Shown here piece after piece: positions 19,106 through 27,538 of a DNA stretch of 64,000 nucleotides. The notes beneath the pieces were generated by a model. It saw nothing but the letters and a program-made list of their open reading frames with translations. It did not search any database and was not told the DNA's origin. How positions within the stretch are numbered: position 1 is the stretch's first letter; each line of letters starts with the position of its first letter. This DNA comes from Victivallales bacterium (GTDB lineage Bacteria; Verrucomicrobiota; Lentisphaeria; Oligosphaerales; Oligosphaeraceae), in contig JAFXUD010000034.1 in NCBI GenBank assembly GCA_017535315.1, positions 27,488 to 91,487 on the forward strand, written 5' to 3'. The position numbers and the translations under genes were made by a program.

Positions 19106-20710
19106 ATGAACCTGAAATCGGCACATGCACGTGCTCTATCTTTTTTGAAAAACGAGACGCAGTATAGGCTCGGTTTTCTCCCCAGCGAAGCGGCCAATCC
19201 CCTGACGTTGCAACTGGACAGGGACTATTCTATATCGGCGGCTAATGGCGCAGATACACTGCTATCTTGTGACAGTGCGTTGTTTCCTCTTGTCAAATCA
19301 ACGCTCTCAGGCATTTTGTTCGGCAAAATGGTGGCTGCGGTCAAGCGCGCGCTTGCTGCAGGGCGTAAGATTGCGATTTCGAGTTGTGGTGCACCTGGGC
19401 GCATGGCGGTTATTTTAGAGGCGAGTTGGTTGAAGATTCATCCGAGAAGTCGGCAAGTGGTTTCTATAATGACGGGCGGCGACTATGCTCTTGTGCGGTC
19501 TGTGGAAAAATTTGAGGACTATGCGGAAACAGGACGACGACAGGTTGTAGAACTCAATTTGGGGCAGGGAGATGTGCTGATTGGAATGACTGCCACTGGT
19601 GAAACGACGGCAGTGCTTGGCAGTGCGATGGAAGCGGCGGAGCGAGGTGCGGAGGTCTTCATGCTCATCTGTGTGCCAGTTGAAATCCCCGTATCGCGCC
19701 TTGAAAGATGCCGTTATCTTTATGGACTGCCGAATGTGAATGTCATCGCCATGCCATGCGGTGGAATGGCGTTGACTGGTTCGACGCGAATGCAATCGAG
19801 TACCCTTGAATATATGATGGCGGCTGCCGCGCTTGAAATCGCATCGGGCGAAGGACTCGGACTGGACGGCTATTCCGTTGCCTTTGAAAAAACGGTCAAC
19901 GGTCTTCGGCAGAGGGAAAGCCTTGAGGCATTGGGATGGGCGACCTCTTTCGAGGCTGATGCCTATCGCCGTCATCAGTTGATTGATTATGTCGCATCCG
20001 ATTTCTTGCTGGACATTCTTAGTGACACGACAGAGCGTTCGCCCACCTTCATGGTTCCACCCTATCATGCATTGGATGATGTTCAAGCGGCAGAGCCGTG
20101 GGCCTTGGCACGTCATCCTTCGCTGTCTGTACAGGATGCCTGGCATGATGTTTTGTGCCGTGAACCGCGTTGCATCGAATGGTCAAAGGGAACATACGAA
20201 GCTATTGGAGCAGGTACGTTGTTGAAGAACGGGCTTCCGCCGATTTCAAGAAAGGAGCTCTACAAGATACCCATTGGCTGCGAGGAACAGCCAAGGCGTC
20301 GTGATGCGTTGAGTGTTGCCTTGGAAAACGGGGAAGAGGGCGTTGGGTATGCTTTGCCTGCCTCTTTTGGTGGAGAACGGCTGCTTATCGGCGGAAAAGT
20401 CCCCGAAACGCCGCTTCAGTTGTTTCACCATCTTCGCTTGAAGTTAATGCTCAATACATTGTCAACAGGAACCATGGTGTTGCTTGGGCGGGTACAGGGC
20501 AACTGGATGACACATTTGAACATCACCAACAAGAAACTGATTGACCGCGCCTGCCGTATCATATCGTCGCTTTGCAGTGTGTCATACGAGGATGCTTGCG
20601 AGGAATTGTTCAAGACAATCGAAGTACCTGCTAAGGCAGATGAATCACCTGTCCAACGGACAATTGATCGTCTTGGAAGAAAAAAAGATGCTTCCAATAC
20701 ATTTGGGTGA
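19106..20710 (+). CDS. MurQ/GCKR-like SIS-domain protein
   Basis: 534 residues. The N-terminal SIS domain shows the MurQ-type motifs ISSCGAPGRMAVI near 98 and GDVLIGMTATGETTAVLGSAM near 150. The C-terminal MLNTLSTGTMVLLGRVQGNWM, then NKKLIDRACRII, matches the conserved end of N-acetylmuramic acid 6-phosphate etherases. A segment of about 200 residues between these parts makes it much longer than MurQ (about 300 residues) and closer to the two-SIS architecture of GCKR. It may cleave MurNAc-6-phosphate or be a sugar-phosphate-binding regulator; activity cannot be assigned. AAGAAGGA ribosome binding site. Confidence 0.7.
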   Translation: MNLKSAHARALSFLKNETQYRLGFLPSEAANPLTLQLDRDYSISAANGADTLLSCDSALFPLVKSTLSGILFGKMVAAVKRALAAGRKIAISSCGAPGRMAVILEASWLKIHPRSRQVVSIMTGGDYALVRSVEKFEDYAETGRRQVVELNLGQGDVLIGMTATGETTAVLGSAMEAAERGAEVFMLICVPVEIPVSRLERCRYLYGLPNVNVIAMPCGGMALTGSTRMQSSTLEYMMAAAALEIASGEGLGLDGYSVAFEKTVNGLRQRESLEALGWATSFEADAYRRHQLIDYVASDFLLDILSDTTERSPTFMVPPYHALDDVQAAEPWALARHPSLSVQDAWHDVLCREPRCIEWSKGTYEAIGAGTLLKNGLPPISRKELYKIPIGCEEQPRRRDALSVALENGEEGVGYALPASFGGERLLIGGKVPETPLQLFHHLRLKLMLNTLSTGTMVLLGRVQGNWMTHLNITNKKLIDRACRIISSLCSVSYEDACEELFKTIEVPAKADESPVQRTIDRLGRKKDASNTFG

Positions 20711-20774
20711 ACGCATTGGTCCCAAGGGTAGGAATCTGCTTTACCAGCACATTTTCGCTTCAACCAGACAAGCT

Positions 20775-20833
20775 GCGTAGCCGCTGCAGAGACTAGCCGT
20801 GGGCAATGTAAGGGGGGCGAGCATAGTCCACGG
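20775..20833. repeat. dispersed repeat, partial hairpin A-type copy
   Basis: GCGTAGCCGCTGCAGAG followed by AGCCGTGGG and, after about 25 bases, CCACGG repeats the hairpin A arms and flanks of the intergenic family. Hairpin B is missing. It lies between two convergent genes. Confidence 0.55.
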
Positions 20834-20895
20834 AAAGAAAGCTGTTTTTTGTTTCAAGAGGCGGTAGAAATTCTTTGCAGCCTAAGCTAGAAAAA

Positions 20896-20991
20896 TCCAG
20901 GAACAAGAACCAGGGGCACTCTTGCCGCTACACGGCTTCGCGTACCCACGCTTTTTTCTGCATCCCCACTTAGACCCTACTTGTTCTTGGA
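20896..20991. repeat. long imperfect inverted repeat between convergent genes
   Basis: Left arm TCCAGGAACAAG (20896-20907) pairs with right arm CTTGTTCTTGGA (20980-20991) with one mismatch, enclosing about 72 bases. It sits between the convergent 20710 and 21065 stops and may be a transcription barrier or a small RNA; nothing distinguishes these. Confidence 0.4.
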
Positions 20992-21064
20992 AAAATACAA
21001 CGTTCTTATTTTGACCACTTTTTTTGCCAAAATCTATTAGTGTCATTTTTTCATTTTGGCTACA

Positions 21065-24016
21065 TCATGCCAGTATTCCTGTGTTTCTGTCATCGAAAAC
21101 CTCAAAAATCTTCTCGCTGGTAAACTCATTGAATGCACCGATTGCAAGCAGGTGGGTGTATTGTTCATCTTCGTCACCGAATTTAAGTGAGATGCTCTCT
21201 ATTCCAACACCTGTTACCTTCACTGATTTGTCGCCATCGATGTAGGTCAGCGTTTCATGATTCCACTTGGCTTCACTACCCTCCGCAAACCACAGCGTGA
21301 CCTTGCCGTCAATTAGTTGTTCCACGGAGTCATGTCCCCAGTCACCGCCGAAAACGAAAATGTCATTGCCGCCACCGCCATGCAAAGAATCGTTTCCAGC
21401 ACCACCGACAATGAGATCGTTGCCTGATGCGCCGACAATACGATCATTCCCAGCATCGCCGAAAAGGTTGTTGTTGCCATTATTTGCCCAGATGATGTCG
21501 TCGCCAAGTCCCCCCCTCACAGTCATGTTGTTTCCAACATACGTGAATTGCTGGCTAGTCAAATCAACGATATCATTGCCATCGCCTGCGCGGATTTCAT
21601 CAATTCTTGCAAGACGCGACTGTTGTTTGAAGATGTTCACAGGAAGGGAGGAGAAGGTGTCATCGACGAATAGCGCGTCGCCGTTGGAATCATCGGTCAA
21701 TAAGAGAAGGTTGGCATCTTCTGACCCCTCGATAATGTCTGCGAGTTTGTTTTTGCCAAAGAGAGAGACCTCCTCATTTGTCCCTTGCCAGCTATCGACA
21801 CTTCCTAGATGTAATGCACTGTATTTGTCTTCCCAGGTCCCATATTTTTGGGCAAAAAAGACATCGGCAACACCATTTGCAATAGAATGAAGGTATTGGG
21901 GTAGCCCATTGTCGCTGATTGGAAGAACATTACCTGTTGTCCATGTACTGCCCTCCTGAGAGCGTGCACGCCACTGGCATTCTGTTGGTGGGGCAAATGT
22001 GTCCATGGCGTTGGAAAACACATTCATGCAGACTGTCGTTTGGAAATTGTCGGTGCTGTATTCGACTACATAGCCACTGGAACCGTCTGGTGCCCAAGCT
22101 TGTGTGACATATGGCGTTTTTCCCGCCCCAATGGATTCTTCTTTGTCCACAATCAACAGAAGTTTCCCTTCGCTTGTCACCAGTTTAAAGGTATAATTCT
22201 CGTATCTTAATGCCTCATCATCTATCTCAATTGTTCCGTAGTTTGTTTCTGTCGTGCAGATTGTGAAATCTGGTAGAAACTCATTAGATAAACTATCTGC
22301 CAAAGTATAACAACCCGCTGTTTGGGAGGCGGAAACAGTTATGGTGAATATCGGTCCTCCGATCAAGGGAAGATTATTAATACGTGCAGGAGAGTTGACA
22401 CTGAAACAGGAAATATCGAAATCAATAATAGCACCACGTTCTAATGAGAAAGTCGTATCTTCAGATTGGTATATTTCCATTTTTCCAGTTACTTTCCCTC
22501 CACTAGAGACATACAAGCCCCCACCCTCCTTGACATTTATATTTTTAAGCTGACCAGCGCTGAAGATTTCCATCGAGCCGCCACTATTGATTATTGCATC
22601 GACCGCGACCGTTCCTGAATGCAAGGTTGCGAGGGATTCATCTTGGATATTAAGACTTCTAATAGTATGTGGTATGAATACCACATTTGCTCCAGAACTA
22701 ATATAGACTGCTCCTCCATTCTCAACAACCTCTTTTGCAGTACCTCCTTTATAAACTCGGATTTGTCCATTGGGATTGACCGAGATACCAGCTGCAATTC
22801 CACCGTTGTAAACATACAAAAAGCCCGAGTCATTTATTGTAGTGTCGTTTGCCGTGGCATCTTTGTAAACACACATTTCTCCACCAGAATAGATATTTGT
22901 ATGGTTTACAGTTCCTCCTTCTTTAACCAACAAACGACCATAAGATGCTGTTTCGTTTCCATTTGCGCCATCTGGGTAATATACAGTATGATCCTGATGG
23001 TTGTCAATGCTGGTGTCATTTGCAGTACCACCACTATAAACGTACATTTCCCCCAAATTATTAATAACAGTGGCAGTTGCCGTGGTCCCTGAGTTAACGG
23101 TGGCAGAAGCAGAGGCAAGGACCAGCTTACTGAACTCGTTTGGTGCAAATGTTACATTCCGATTATCATACCCCGTTATACCATAAACATAGCCTCCATT
23201 TTCCTTAATCAGAAGCGCTGTTCCTCCCTGCTCAACTTTTAGTATTCCACCTGGATTGACCGTAATGTCATCAAGCGTTTCTCCCTTGCCAATGCTCAAC
23301 ACTGCTCCTGAATTGATGGTGGTATCATATACCGTTCCTTCATTCGCCACAAACAAGCTTCCACCAGAATTGATCTCGATCACGTGAGCAATACCCCCGT
23401 TATAAATCGTCATTCGGCCGCCAGAGTTGATTGTGGTGAATTGTGCTAGTCCATCACAGGAAACGTAAATATCTCCGTAGTTATTCACTGTGGTGGAGGT
23501 TGCCTTACCCCCACTTACGACAGTTAGGAGACCATCGTCAATAGTGGCCAGATCTGCTGAACCTCCACAGACCTCTAGGCAGCCACATAGAATCCAAGTG
23601 GAAGTCATTGTCGTCCCCGAGTGTGCTGTTGCAACATCATTCGATGACAATACCAATCCATATAGAGCATTTGGTACAAATGATGCTGATGCACCATAAT
23701 AGTCCGTAACTTGTACCCAACCACCGTTTTCTTTTATTCGCCTCGCACCCGTTCCATAAACCACCATGTGCCCGCCGTGATTGACTGTTGTATTGTTGGT
23801 TACGGCTCCATAATCATTCACCATACTTCCGTATGAATTAATAATGGTATCATTCGCGGTTCCACCGCTGTAAACAGTCAAGCTTGCACCAGAATTAATA
23901 ATGGTATTGTTCGCGATTCCCCCCTTGGAAACATTCATGAAATCAAAACAGTTCAAAACAATTCCAGTCAATACGCTCCCGTTGCTTAATAATGATGGCA
24001 CAGTATACCAGCTCAT
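21065..24016 (-). CDS. AIDA-type repeat adhesin with RTX calcium-binding C-terminus
   Basis: 983 residues. About residues 25-560 are degenerate repeats of about 18-20 residues with the core SGGTANDTIINS, as in AIDA-I-like beta-helical passengers. About residues 855-930 contain RTX nonapeptides (GGLGDDIIWANNGNN, GDAGNDRIVGASGND, GGAGNDSLHGGGGND) that fold on calcium. There is no N-terminal signal peptide and no C-terminal outer-membrane beta-barrel, so type I secretion via a C-terminal signal is the likely route. Transporter genes are not in the window. GGAG lies upstream of ATG 24016. The role is probably cell-surface adhesion or matrix. Confidence 0.75.
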   Translation of the reverse strand: MSWYTVPSLLSNGSVLTGIVLNCFDFMNVSKGGIANNTIINSGASLTVYSGGTANDTIINSYGSMVNDYGAVTNNTTVNHGGHMVVYGTGARRIKENGGWVQVTDYYGASASFVPNALYGLVLSSNDVATAHSGTTMTSTWILCGCLEVCGGSADLATIDDGLLTVVSGGKATSTTVNNYGDIYVSCDGLAQFTTINSGGRMTIYNGGIAHVIEINSGGSLFVANEGTVYDTTINSGAVLSIGKGETLDDITVNPGGILKVEQGGTALLIKENGGYVYGITGYDNRNVTFAPNEFSKLVLASASATVNSGTTATATVINNLGEMYVYSGGTANDTSIDNHQDHTVYYPDGANGNETASYGRLLVKEGGTVNHTNIYSGGEMCVYKDATANDTTINDSGFLYVYNGGIAAGISVNPNGQIRVYKGGTAKEVVENGGAVYISSGANVVFIPHTIRSLNIQDESLATLHSGTVAVDAIINSGGSMEIFSAGQLKNINVKEGGGLYVSSGGKVTGKMEIYQSEDTTFSLERGAIIDFDISCFSVNSPARINNLPLIGGPIFTITVSASQTAGCYTLADSLSNEFLPDFTICTTETNYGTIEIDDEALRYENYTFKLVTSEGKLLLIVDKEESIGAGKTPYVTQAWAPDGSSGYVVEYSTDNFQTTVCMNVFSNAMDTFAPPTECQWRARSQEGSTWTTGNVLPISDNGLPQYLHSIANGVADVFFAQKYGTWEDKYSALHLGSVDSWQGTNEEVSLFGKNKLADIIEGSEDANLLLLTDDSNGDALFVDDTFSSLPVNIFKQQSRLARIDEIRAGDGNDIVDLTSQQFTYVGNNMTVRGGLGDDIIWANNGNNNLFGDAGNDRIVGASGNDLIVGGAGNDSLHGGGGNDIFVFGGDWGHDSVEQLIDGKVTLWFAEGSEAKWNHETLTYIDGDKSVKVTGVGIESISLKFGDEDEQYTHLLAIGAFNEFTSEKIFEVFDDRNTGILA

Positions 24017-24110
24017 ACGTCAAAGAATCTCCTTATTGAGGAAGCTTGAGGAAAACTCTATTTCCGAATGCCCAAAAACGGCAAACTTCGGGGCGTTTTG
24101 TACTTAAAAC

Positions 24111-24200
24111 TGGCGGAGAGAGAGGGATTCGAACCCTCGGTGGGCTATTGCCCACAGCGGTTTTCGAAACCGCCGCCTTAGGCCACTCAGCCATCTCTCC
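24111..24200 (-). tRNA. tRNA-Ser(CGA)
   Basis: 90 bases including encoded CCA. The acceptor GGAGAGA pairs with TCTCTCC; the anticodon stem GCGGT/ACCGC encloses TTCGAAA, giving anticodon CGA. A long variable arm (GTGGGCAATAGCCCAC) is characteristic of class II tRNA-Ser. Confidence 0.95.
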
Positions 24201-24216
24201 ACAGCTATCATTGGGT

Positions 24217-24246
24217 ATAATATCATTCAAAAATCAATTTTGACAA
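24217..24246 (-). promoter_or_regulatory. promoter of tRNA-Ser
   Basis: On the - strand TTGTCA, 18 bases, TATTAT, ending about 17 bases before the mature tRNA 5' end. Confidence 0.5.
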
Positions 24247-24350
24247 ATCGGAAAGCGGAAAATTGTCCTTATTTGATGTGATTTTTACTGAAATAGGGGG
24301 GATAGTGCCATCACCATCAGAAAAGCACATAGTGTTTTTTAGGGAATAAT

Positions 24351-24528
24351 ATACTTTAGTTGCCGATTAGACTTTACCAACAGAGAAGAGCCGCGTAAGC
24401 GGCGGTAAGAGCATAGCCGTGGGTGGAGCGAAGCCGCGTAAGCGGCGAAGCGAAACCCACGGTTAGAGGCCGTCCCCCAGCCCCCGTGCGCCGTACCACG
24501 TAGCGCAGCGAAGTGGCACGGCGCATCT
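24351..24528. repeat. dispersed two-hairpin intergenic repeat, copy 2
   Basis: A leader TACTTTAGTTGCCGATTAG starts at 24352 and recurs at 63187. It is followed by GCCGCGTAAGCGGC, hairpin A (24417-24462, CCGTGGGT/ACCCACGG with inner GCCGC-GTAA-GCGGC) and hairpin B (24486-24525). In this copy hairpin B reads CCAC/GTGG where other copies have CCGC/GCGG, a paired change that keeps the stem. It lies between the two tRNA genes. Confidence 0.8.
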
Positions 24529-24630
24529 TGGCCATCGACCAGTGAGGGATATTGTCCTCAGGAAACTCAAGTAAATAATTCCCTTTTTTTATCCTTGTAA
24601 CTGTTTTTTGAAAAAAAGGGGATTCACCAT

Positions 24631-24658
24631 TTGAATTATTGCAAATATGCTGTAAAGT
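24631..24658 (+). promoter_or_regulatory. promoter of tRNA-Val
   Basis: TTGAAT, 16 bases, TAAAGT, ending 21 bases before the tRNA 5' end. A moderate consensus match in an A+T-rich stretch. Confidence 0.45.
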
Positions 24659-24679
24659 AAAAGCCATATAAAACAAAGT

Positions 24680-24756
24680 GCGCGCATAGTTCAGTTGGTT
24701 AGAACGCTATCTTCACACGGTAGAGGTCACTGGTTCGAATCCAGTTGCGCGCACCA
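24680..24756 (+). tRNA. tRNA-Val(CAC), prophage attachment target
   Basis: 77 bases including encoded CCA. Acceptor GCGCGCA/TGCGCGC; anticodon stem CTATC/GGTAG around TTCACAC gives anticodon CAC; T arm CTGGTTCGAATCCAG. The last 23 bases are repeated at 54548-54570, showing phage integration at the 3' end of this gene; the attL side keeps the tRNA intact. Confidence 0.95.
24734..24756 (+). other. attL core (23-bp direct repeat)
   Basis: The 3' end of tRNA-Val from TTCGAATCC to the CCA is identical to 54548-54570; the match ends one base to the left (G here, T there). It is the crossover region for the tyrosine integrase. Confidence 0.9.
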
Positions 24757-24770
24757 GAAATATTATTCAT

Positions 24771-24810
24771 AAACCACCTTAAATCAAGCATTTAAGGTGG
24801 TTTTCTTTTT
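24771..24810 (+). terminator. intrinsic terminator after tRNA-Val
   Basis: ACCACCTTAAAT/ATTTAAGGTGGT hairpin followed by TTTTCTTTTT. It lies on the phage side of attL, so after integration the phage supplies the tRNA terminator. Confidence 0.85.
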
Positions 24811-24975
24811 CTATGAAAAAAGCTAAAAATTAGACTAATTTTCCCTCCTTTTCGCTCCTTTTTCCTCTCGTTCTGCTAATAAATTGCTAATATTTTTCAA
24901 GGGGGAAATGGGGTATTTCGCCTGAAAAGCACTTGTTTTCTCACTCCAATTGCTAATAATTCAGGTCTGATTGCT

Positions 24976-25004
24976 AATAAAAAGCCGCCAGAACTGGCGG
25001 CTCT
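24976..25004 (-). terminator. terminator at the end of the prophage late genes
   Basis: AGCCGCCA-GTTC-TGGCGGCT followed on the - strand by a run of T, 16 bases after the DUF1353 gene stop. Confidence 0.85.
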
Positions 25005-25019
25005 ATTGTGGTTCCTTTT

Positions 25020-25394
25020 CTACTCTGCCCAATGGCTTTTACCGAAAAGCCTTATACCTGCATATACGAGCTTGGCTTTTATTCTCTGGTAGCCGTTTTT
25101 CAATAGTGCCTCATAATACCATTCATCGGCTTCTTCGCGTGTGCAGATTTTTTCACTATAAAGAAAATCGTGTATTATCGATGGTTCCAATGTCACTGCG
25201 TCAATCTGGGGAGAAATCACGCTCCATAAAAAACGGGGTACGCTCATTCCGTCACTCTTAAAGCCAGCAGGTATGGTGTAGGTGGTGCCATTGAAATCGA
25301 ATTCCAACGGCTCATCCAATAGAAGATTGCTGATGATTTTATCGCCTATTTTCCCGTTCTGGAAATAGTTTTCAAGGTGAAATCTCACATTCAT
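25020..25394 (-). CDS. DUF1353 phage protein
   Basis: 124 residues. YTIPAGFKSDGMSVPRFLWSVI followed by EPSIIHDFLYSE and EADEWYYEALL matches the DUF1353 family, found in many tailed phages near lysis or tail-end genes and of unknown activity; the conserved His-Asp and Asp/Glu suggest metal binding or hydrolysis. It is the last gene of the late operon, overlapping the holin-like gene by 4 bases. In this phage it is the only candidate close to the holin-like gene for a lysis role, which is speculation. Confidence 0.75.
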   Translation of the reverse strand: MNVRFHLENYFQNGKIGDKIISNLLLDEPLEFDFNGTTYTIPAGFKSDGMSVPRFLWSVISPQIDAVTLEPSIIHDFLYSEKICTREEADEWYYEALLKNGYQRIKAKLVYAGIRLFGKSHWAE

Positions 25395-25609
25395 TTATTA
25401 CCCCTCAGCTCCTCTTCCAGCCGTTCCATTTTCAATACGCAAGGGCACCTGCCTTGACGCTCCTTGCAGGTATCGTGGCTCACAAAATCTGTATGCATCT
25501 GGGCAATGCTGGCGTTTATCTTTTCCAGTTTAGAACTAATCCAAGCTATGCCCCCTATAATGGTTGTAATCAATGTAAGCAGAAACTCAATGCTTATTGT
25601 AATGCTCAT
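25391..25609 (-). CDS. small membrane protein, holin-like
   Basis: 72 residues: one membrane segment at about 5-24 (ISIEFLLTLITTIIGGIAWI), then a charged helix, a CKERQGRCPC Cys cluster and an acidic/basic tail. Size, topology and position at the end of the late operon fit a phage holin or a spanin-like accessory. GGAG precedes the ATG. The Cys-rich tail is unusual for a holin. Confidence 0.55.
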   Translation of the reverse strand: MSITISIEFLLTLITTIIGGIAWISSKLEKINASIAQMHTDFVSHDTCKERQGRCPCVLKMERLEEELRGNK

Positions 25610-25649
25610 TTTTAATTGTCTCCGTGGTTGGTTGGTCTGTTTCTACTCT

Positions 25650-25955
25650 TTACGGCTGTTCTTCCTCATCGGTCTGTTCGTGCGCGTGGTGTTCCATTAG
25701 CCATTCATTATGCAGGTCTAGAAGCTCCTGCTCTGCGCTTACTGGCTCCTGCTCCTCCTTGTACTGCTGTTCTAGTAATTCCTGCTCCATCCATTCTGGT
25801 TGCTCGGTCTGCAAGTACCATTCTGGCGGCTCTGCGTCTGCCGTTGGGTGGTTCTCATCGTACCATTCCCATTCTGGCGGCTCTGGCTCTGCCAATGCCC
25901 ATTCTTCCATCTGCTTTTCCAAGTCGTCCTGCTCTTCGTATTCCTGCTTAGTCAT
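25650..25955 (-). CDS. small acidic phage protein, unknown
   Basis: 101 residues, very rich in Glu, Pro and Trp, with repeated PEPPEW/AEPPEWY and EQPEW units. ATG 25955 has an AAGGACGGG site and overlaps the glycosyltransferase stop by 8 bases; a longer frame to 25994 lacks such support. Low-complexity composition prevents family assignment. Confidence 0.6.
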   Translation of the reverse strand: MTKQEYEEQDDLEKQMEEWALAEPEPPEWEWYDENHPTADAEPPEWYLQTEQPEWMEQELLEQQYKEEQEPVSAEQELLDLHNEWLMEHHAHEQTDEEEQP

Positions 25956-27018
25956 ATATATTCCCGTCCTTCTTGTCATATACCCAAGTCCCATTCGGTA
26001 GCCGTTGCAGTCCTTCCAGCCTGTCCAGCTTGCCTTTCACTTTCTCCATTATGAGGTCTATTAGTTCTTCCTTGGTGTGCATCCTGCTCTTTTCCATTAC
26101 GATTTCTTTCAACAGAAAATCTGGGTCATTCCAAGCTAAAAGTCCTGCGCTGTCAATGTGACAATATGCCGTTGGCAAACCGAATAATGCTACAACTTCC
26201 CTGCCCCACTTATAAGCCCTGTCCTCCTTAAAGCCGTGGAAATTGTGCCTCATCGTGATTCCGTATGGTGCAATAGGTTGCAATTGTGGCTGTCCTTGTC
26301 TCAAGATGCCTTGCTGAAATCTCTTGGCTTGGTAGTAGCCGAGCTTAATGCTGGGCAGGTTCTCACATATAAAGGTTGCATCGCCGCCGCCACAGATTGC
26401 ATAGGGGTTGAAACCATCCATATTGTCATAGTCTGCGCGTGTCAAGCAGTAGCCAAATCCAGGAAATGTCTTGGCTCCTGCTGGTAGTCTGTTTTTCTCT
26501 GAAAAAACGCTGTAAAACTCGCTATGCTGGGGGTGCTGTCCTTCGTGTAGCAGGTGAAAGCAAGCGTGAACACATTTCCCGTTTTCACATAGATTGAAAA
26601 TGGTGCTGAAATAATCGGTGGTTTCTACTGGCTGGGAGTCTGCGTCAATGAAAAGCATTTTCTCTGCGTCTGTGAGCTTGGCTCCCAAGTTCCATAATGC
26701 CTCTTTCTGGAAAAGGTTTCTGTTTCGCTCCTTGCCATATATCCTGCAATACCTCATCCAACTAGGAAAATCGGCTTGCTGGAAGCAGGGTTTCTGGTCT
26801 GGCAATACCATTTCCAGAAATAATGCCTCGGTCGGCTTAATGCGTTGCTCATCCCATCCCTGAATTGCTCTCAAGGTCGCTTCGCGCCTTATCTCTGAAT
26901 ACCCCCCAAAGTGGGCAGAAATCACGGCTGTTTTTCCTGTCGGCTCCTTCTGGGGTGCTGGCTTCGGTGGTTCTGGTATCTTCGCCAGCGCATCTTGAAG
27001 TGATTTTATCTTAATCAT
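25948..27018 (-). CDS. phage-encoded glycosyltransferase-like protein
   Basis: 356 residues. After a Pro-rich N-terminus comes TGKTAVISAHFGGYSEIRR, then EKMLFIDADSQPVE with a DxD metal/nucleotide-sugar motif near residue 125, and later MDGFNPYAICGGGDATFICENL, resembling the C-terminal acceptor-binding segment of GT2/GT7-type enzymes. It could glycosylate host surface glycans after infection, or the tail fibre encoded two genes upstream; the target is unknown. GGAG lies upstream of ATG 27018, which overlaps the preceding gene by 8 bases. Confidence 0.6.
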   Translation of the reverse strand: MIKIKSLQDALAKIPEPPKPAPQKEPTGKTAVISAHFGGYSEIRREATLRAIQGWDEQRIKPTEALFLEMVLPDQKPCFQQADFPSWMRYCRIYGKERNRNLFQKEALWNLGAKLTDAEKMLFIDADSQPVETTDYFSTIFNLCENGKCVHACFHLLHEGQHPQHSEFYSVFSEKNRLPAGAKTFPGFGYCLTRADYDNMDGFNPYAICGGGDATFICENLPSIKLGYYQAKRFQQGILRQGQPQLQPIAPYGITMRHNFHGFKEDRAYKWGREVVALFGLPTAYCHIDSAGLLAWNDPDFLLKEIVMEKSRMHTKEELIDLIMEKVKGKLDRLEGLQRLPNGTWVYDKKDGNIYD

Positions 27019-27535
27019 TGCTCGGCTCCTCTACGGTAATGGTTCCACCTCCCACATTTACCCAAGAAACATATTGATGGGATGGAGGATAGCTTGGTGT
27101 TGTTGTTGCGTATGCAATGATATTCTGTCCGTTTCGGCTCGGTCCTATTGCCCAATAATAATGGCTGTCATTGTCCTGTATGTAATAGAGATAATAAATG
27201 CCTCCATACAGGCTGTTTTCCATTATCCAATAATGCTGGTCAATCGTGCCAGTTGTGTTGTATTGCGTATATGTGCCGCCGTGGTTGCCTGTGGAGGTTG
27301 TCACGGTTAATGTCTTGGGCATCCTGATATATTTCTCGTTAAAGGTCGCTGTCTGCCCTGCCGTAATTGTGATATTCATCGGGTATGGGCTGGCATAGTT
27401 TCCCCTTGTACCGTTTACCCCCCTGAAAGTTATCGTGTATGCGCCTGGGGCAAGCTGTATTCTGGAATTCCCATTGTGCCAAGTCTCCCCATTGTCAATG
27501 CTCCATAGTGGTGAATGGTTCGTTGTGCTACTCAT
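27011..27535 (-). CDS. phage tail-tip or fibre-associated protein, unknown
   Basis: 174 residues, beta-rich. It begins SPLWSIDNGETWHNG and holds LAPGAYTITFRGVNG followed by Tyr/Asn/Thr-rich stretches, typical of immunoglobulin-like or carbohydrate-binding beta folds. GGAGG ribosome binding site. It directly follows the tail fibre gene, so it may bind or decorate the fibre. No family recognised. Confidence 0.55.
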   Translation of the reverse strand: MSSTTNHSPLWSIDNGETWHNGNSRIQLAPGAYTITFRGVNGTRGNYASPYPMNITITAGQTATFNEKYIRMPKTLTVTTSTGNHGGTYTQYNTTGTIDQHYWIMENSLYGGIYYLYYIQDNDSHYYWAIGPSRNGQNIIAYATTTPSYPPSHQYVSWVNVGGGTITVEEPSND

Positions 27536-27538
27536 ATG

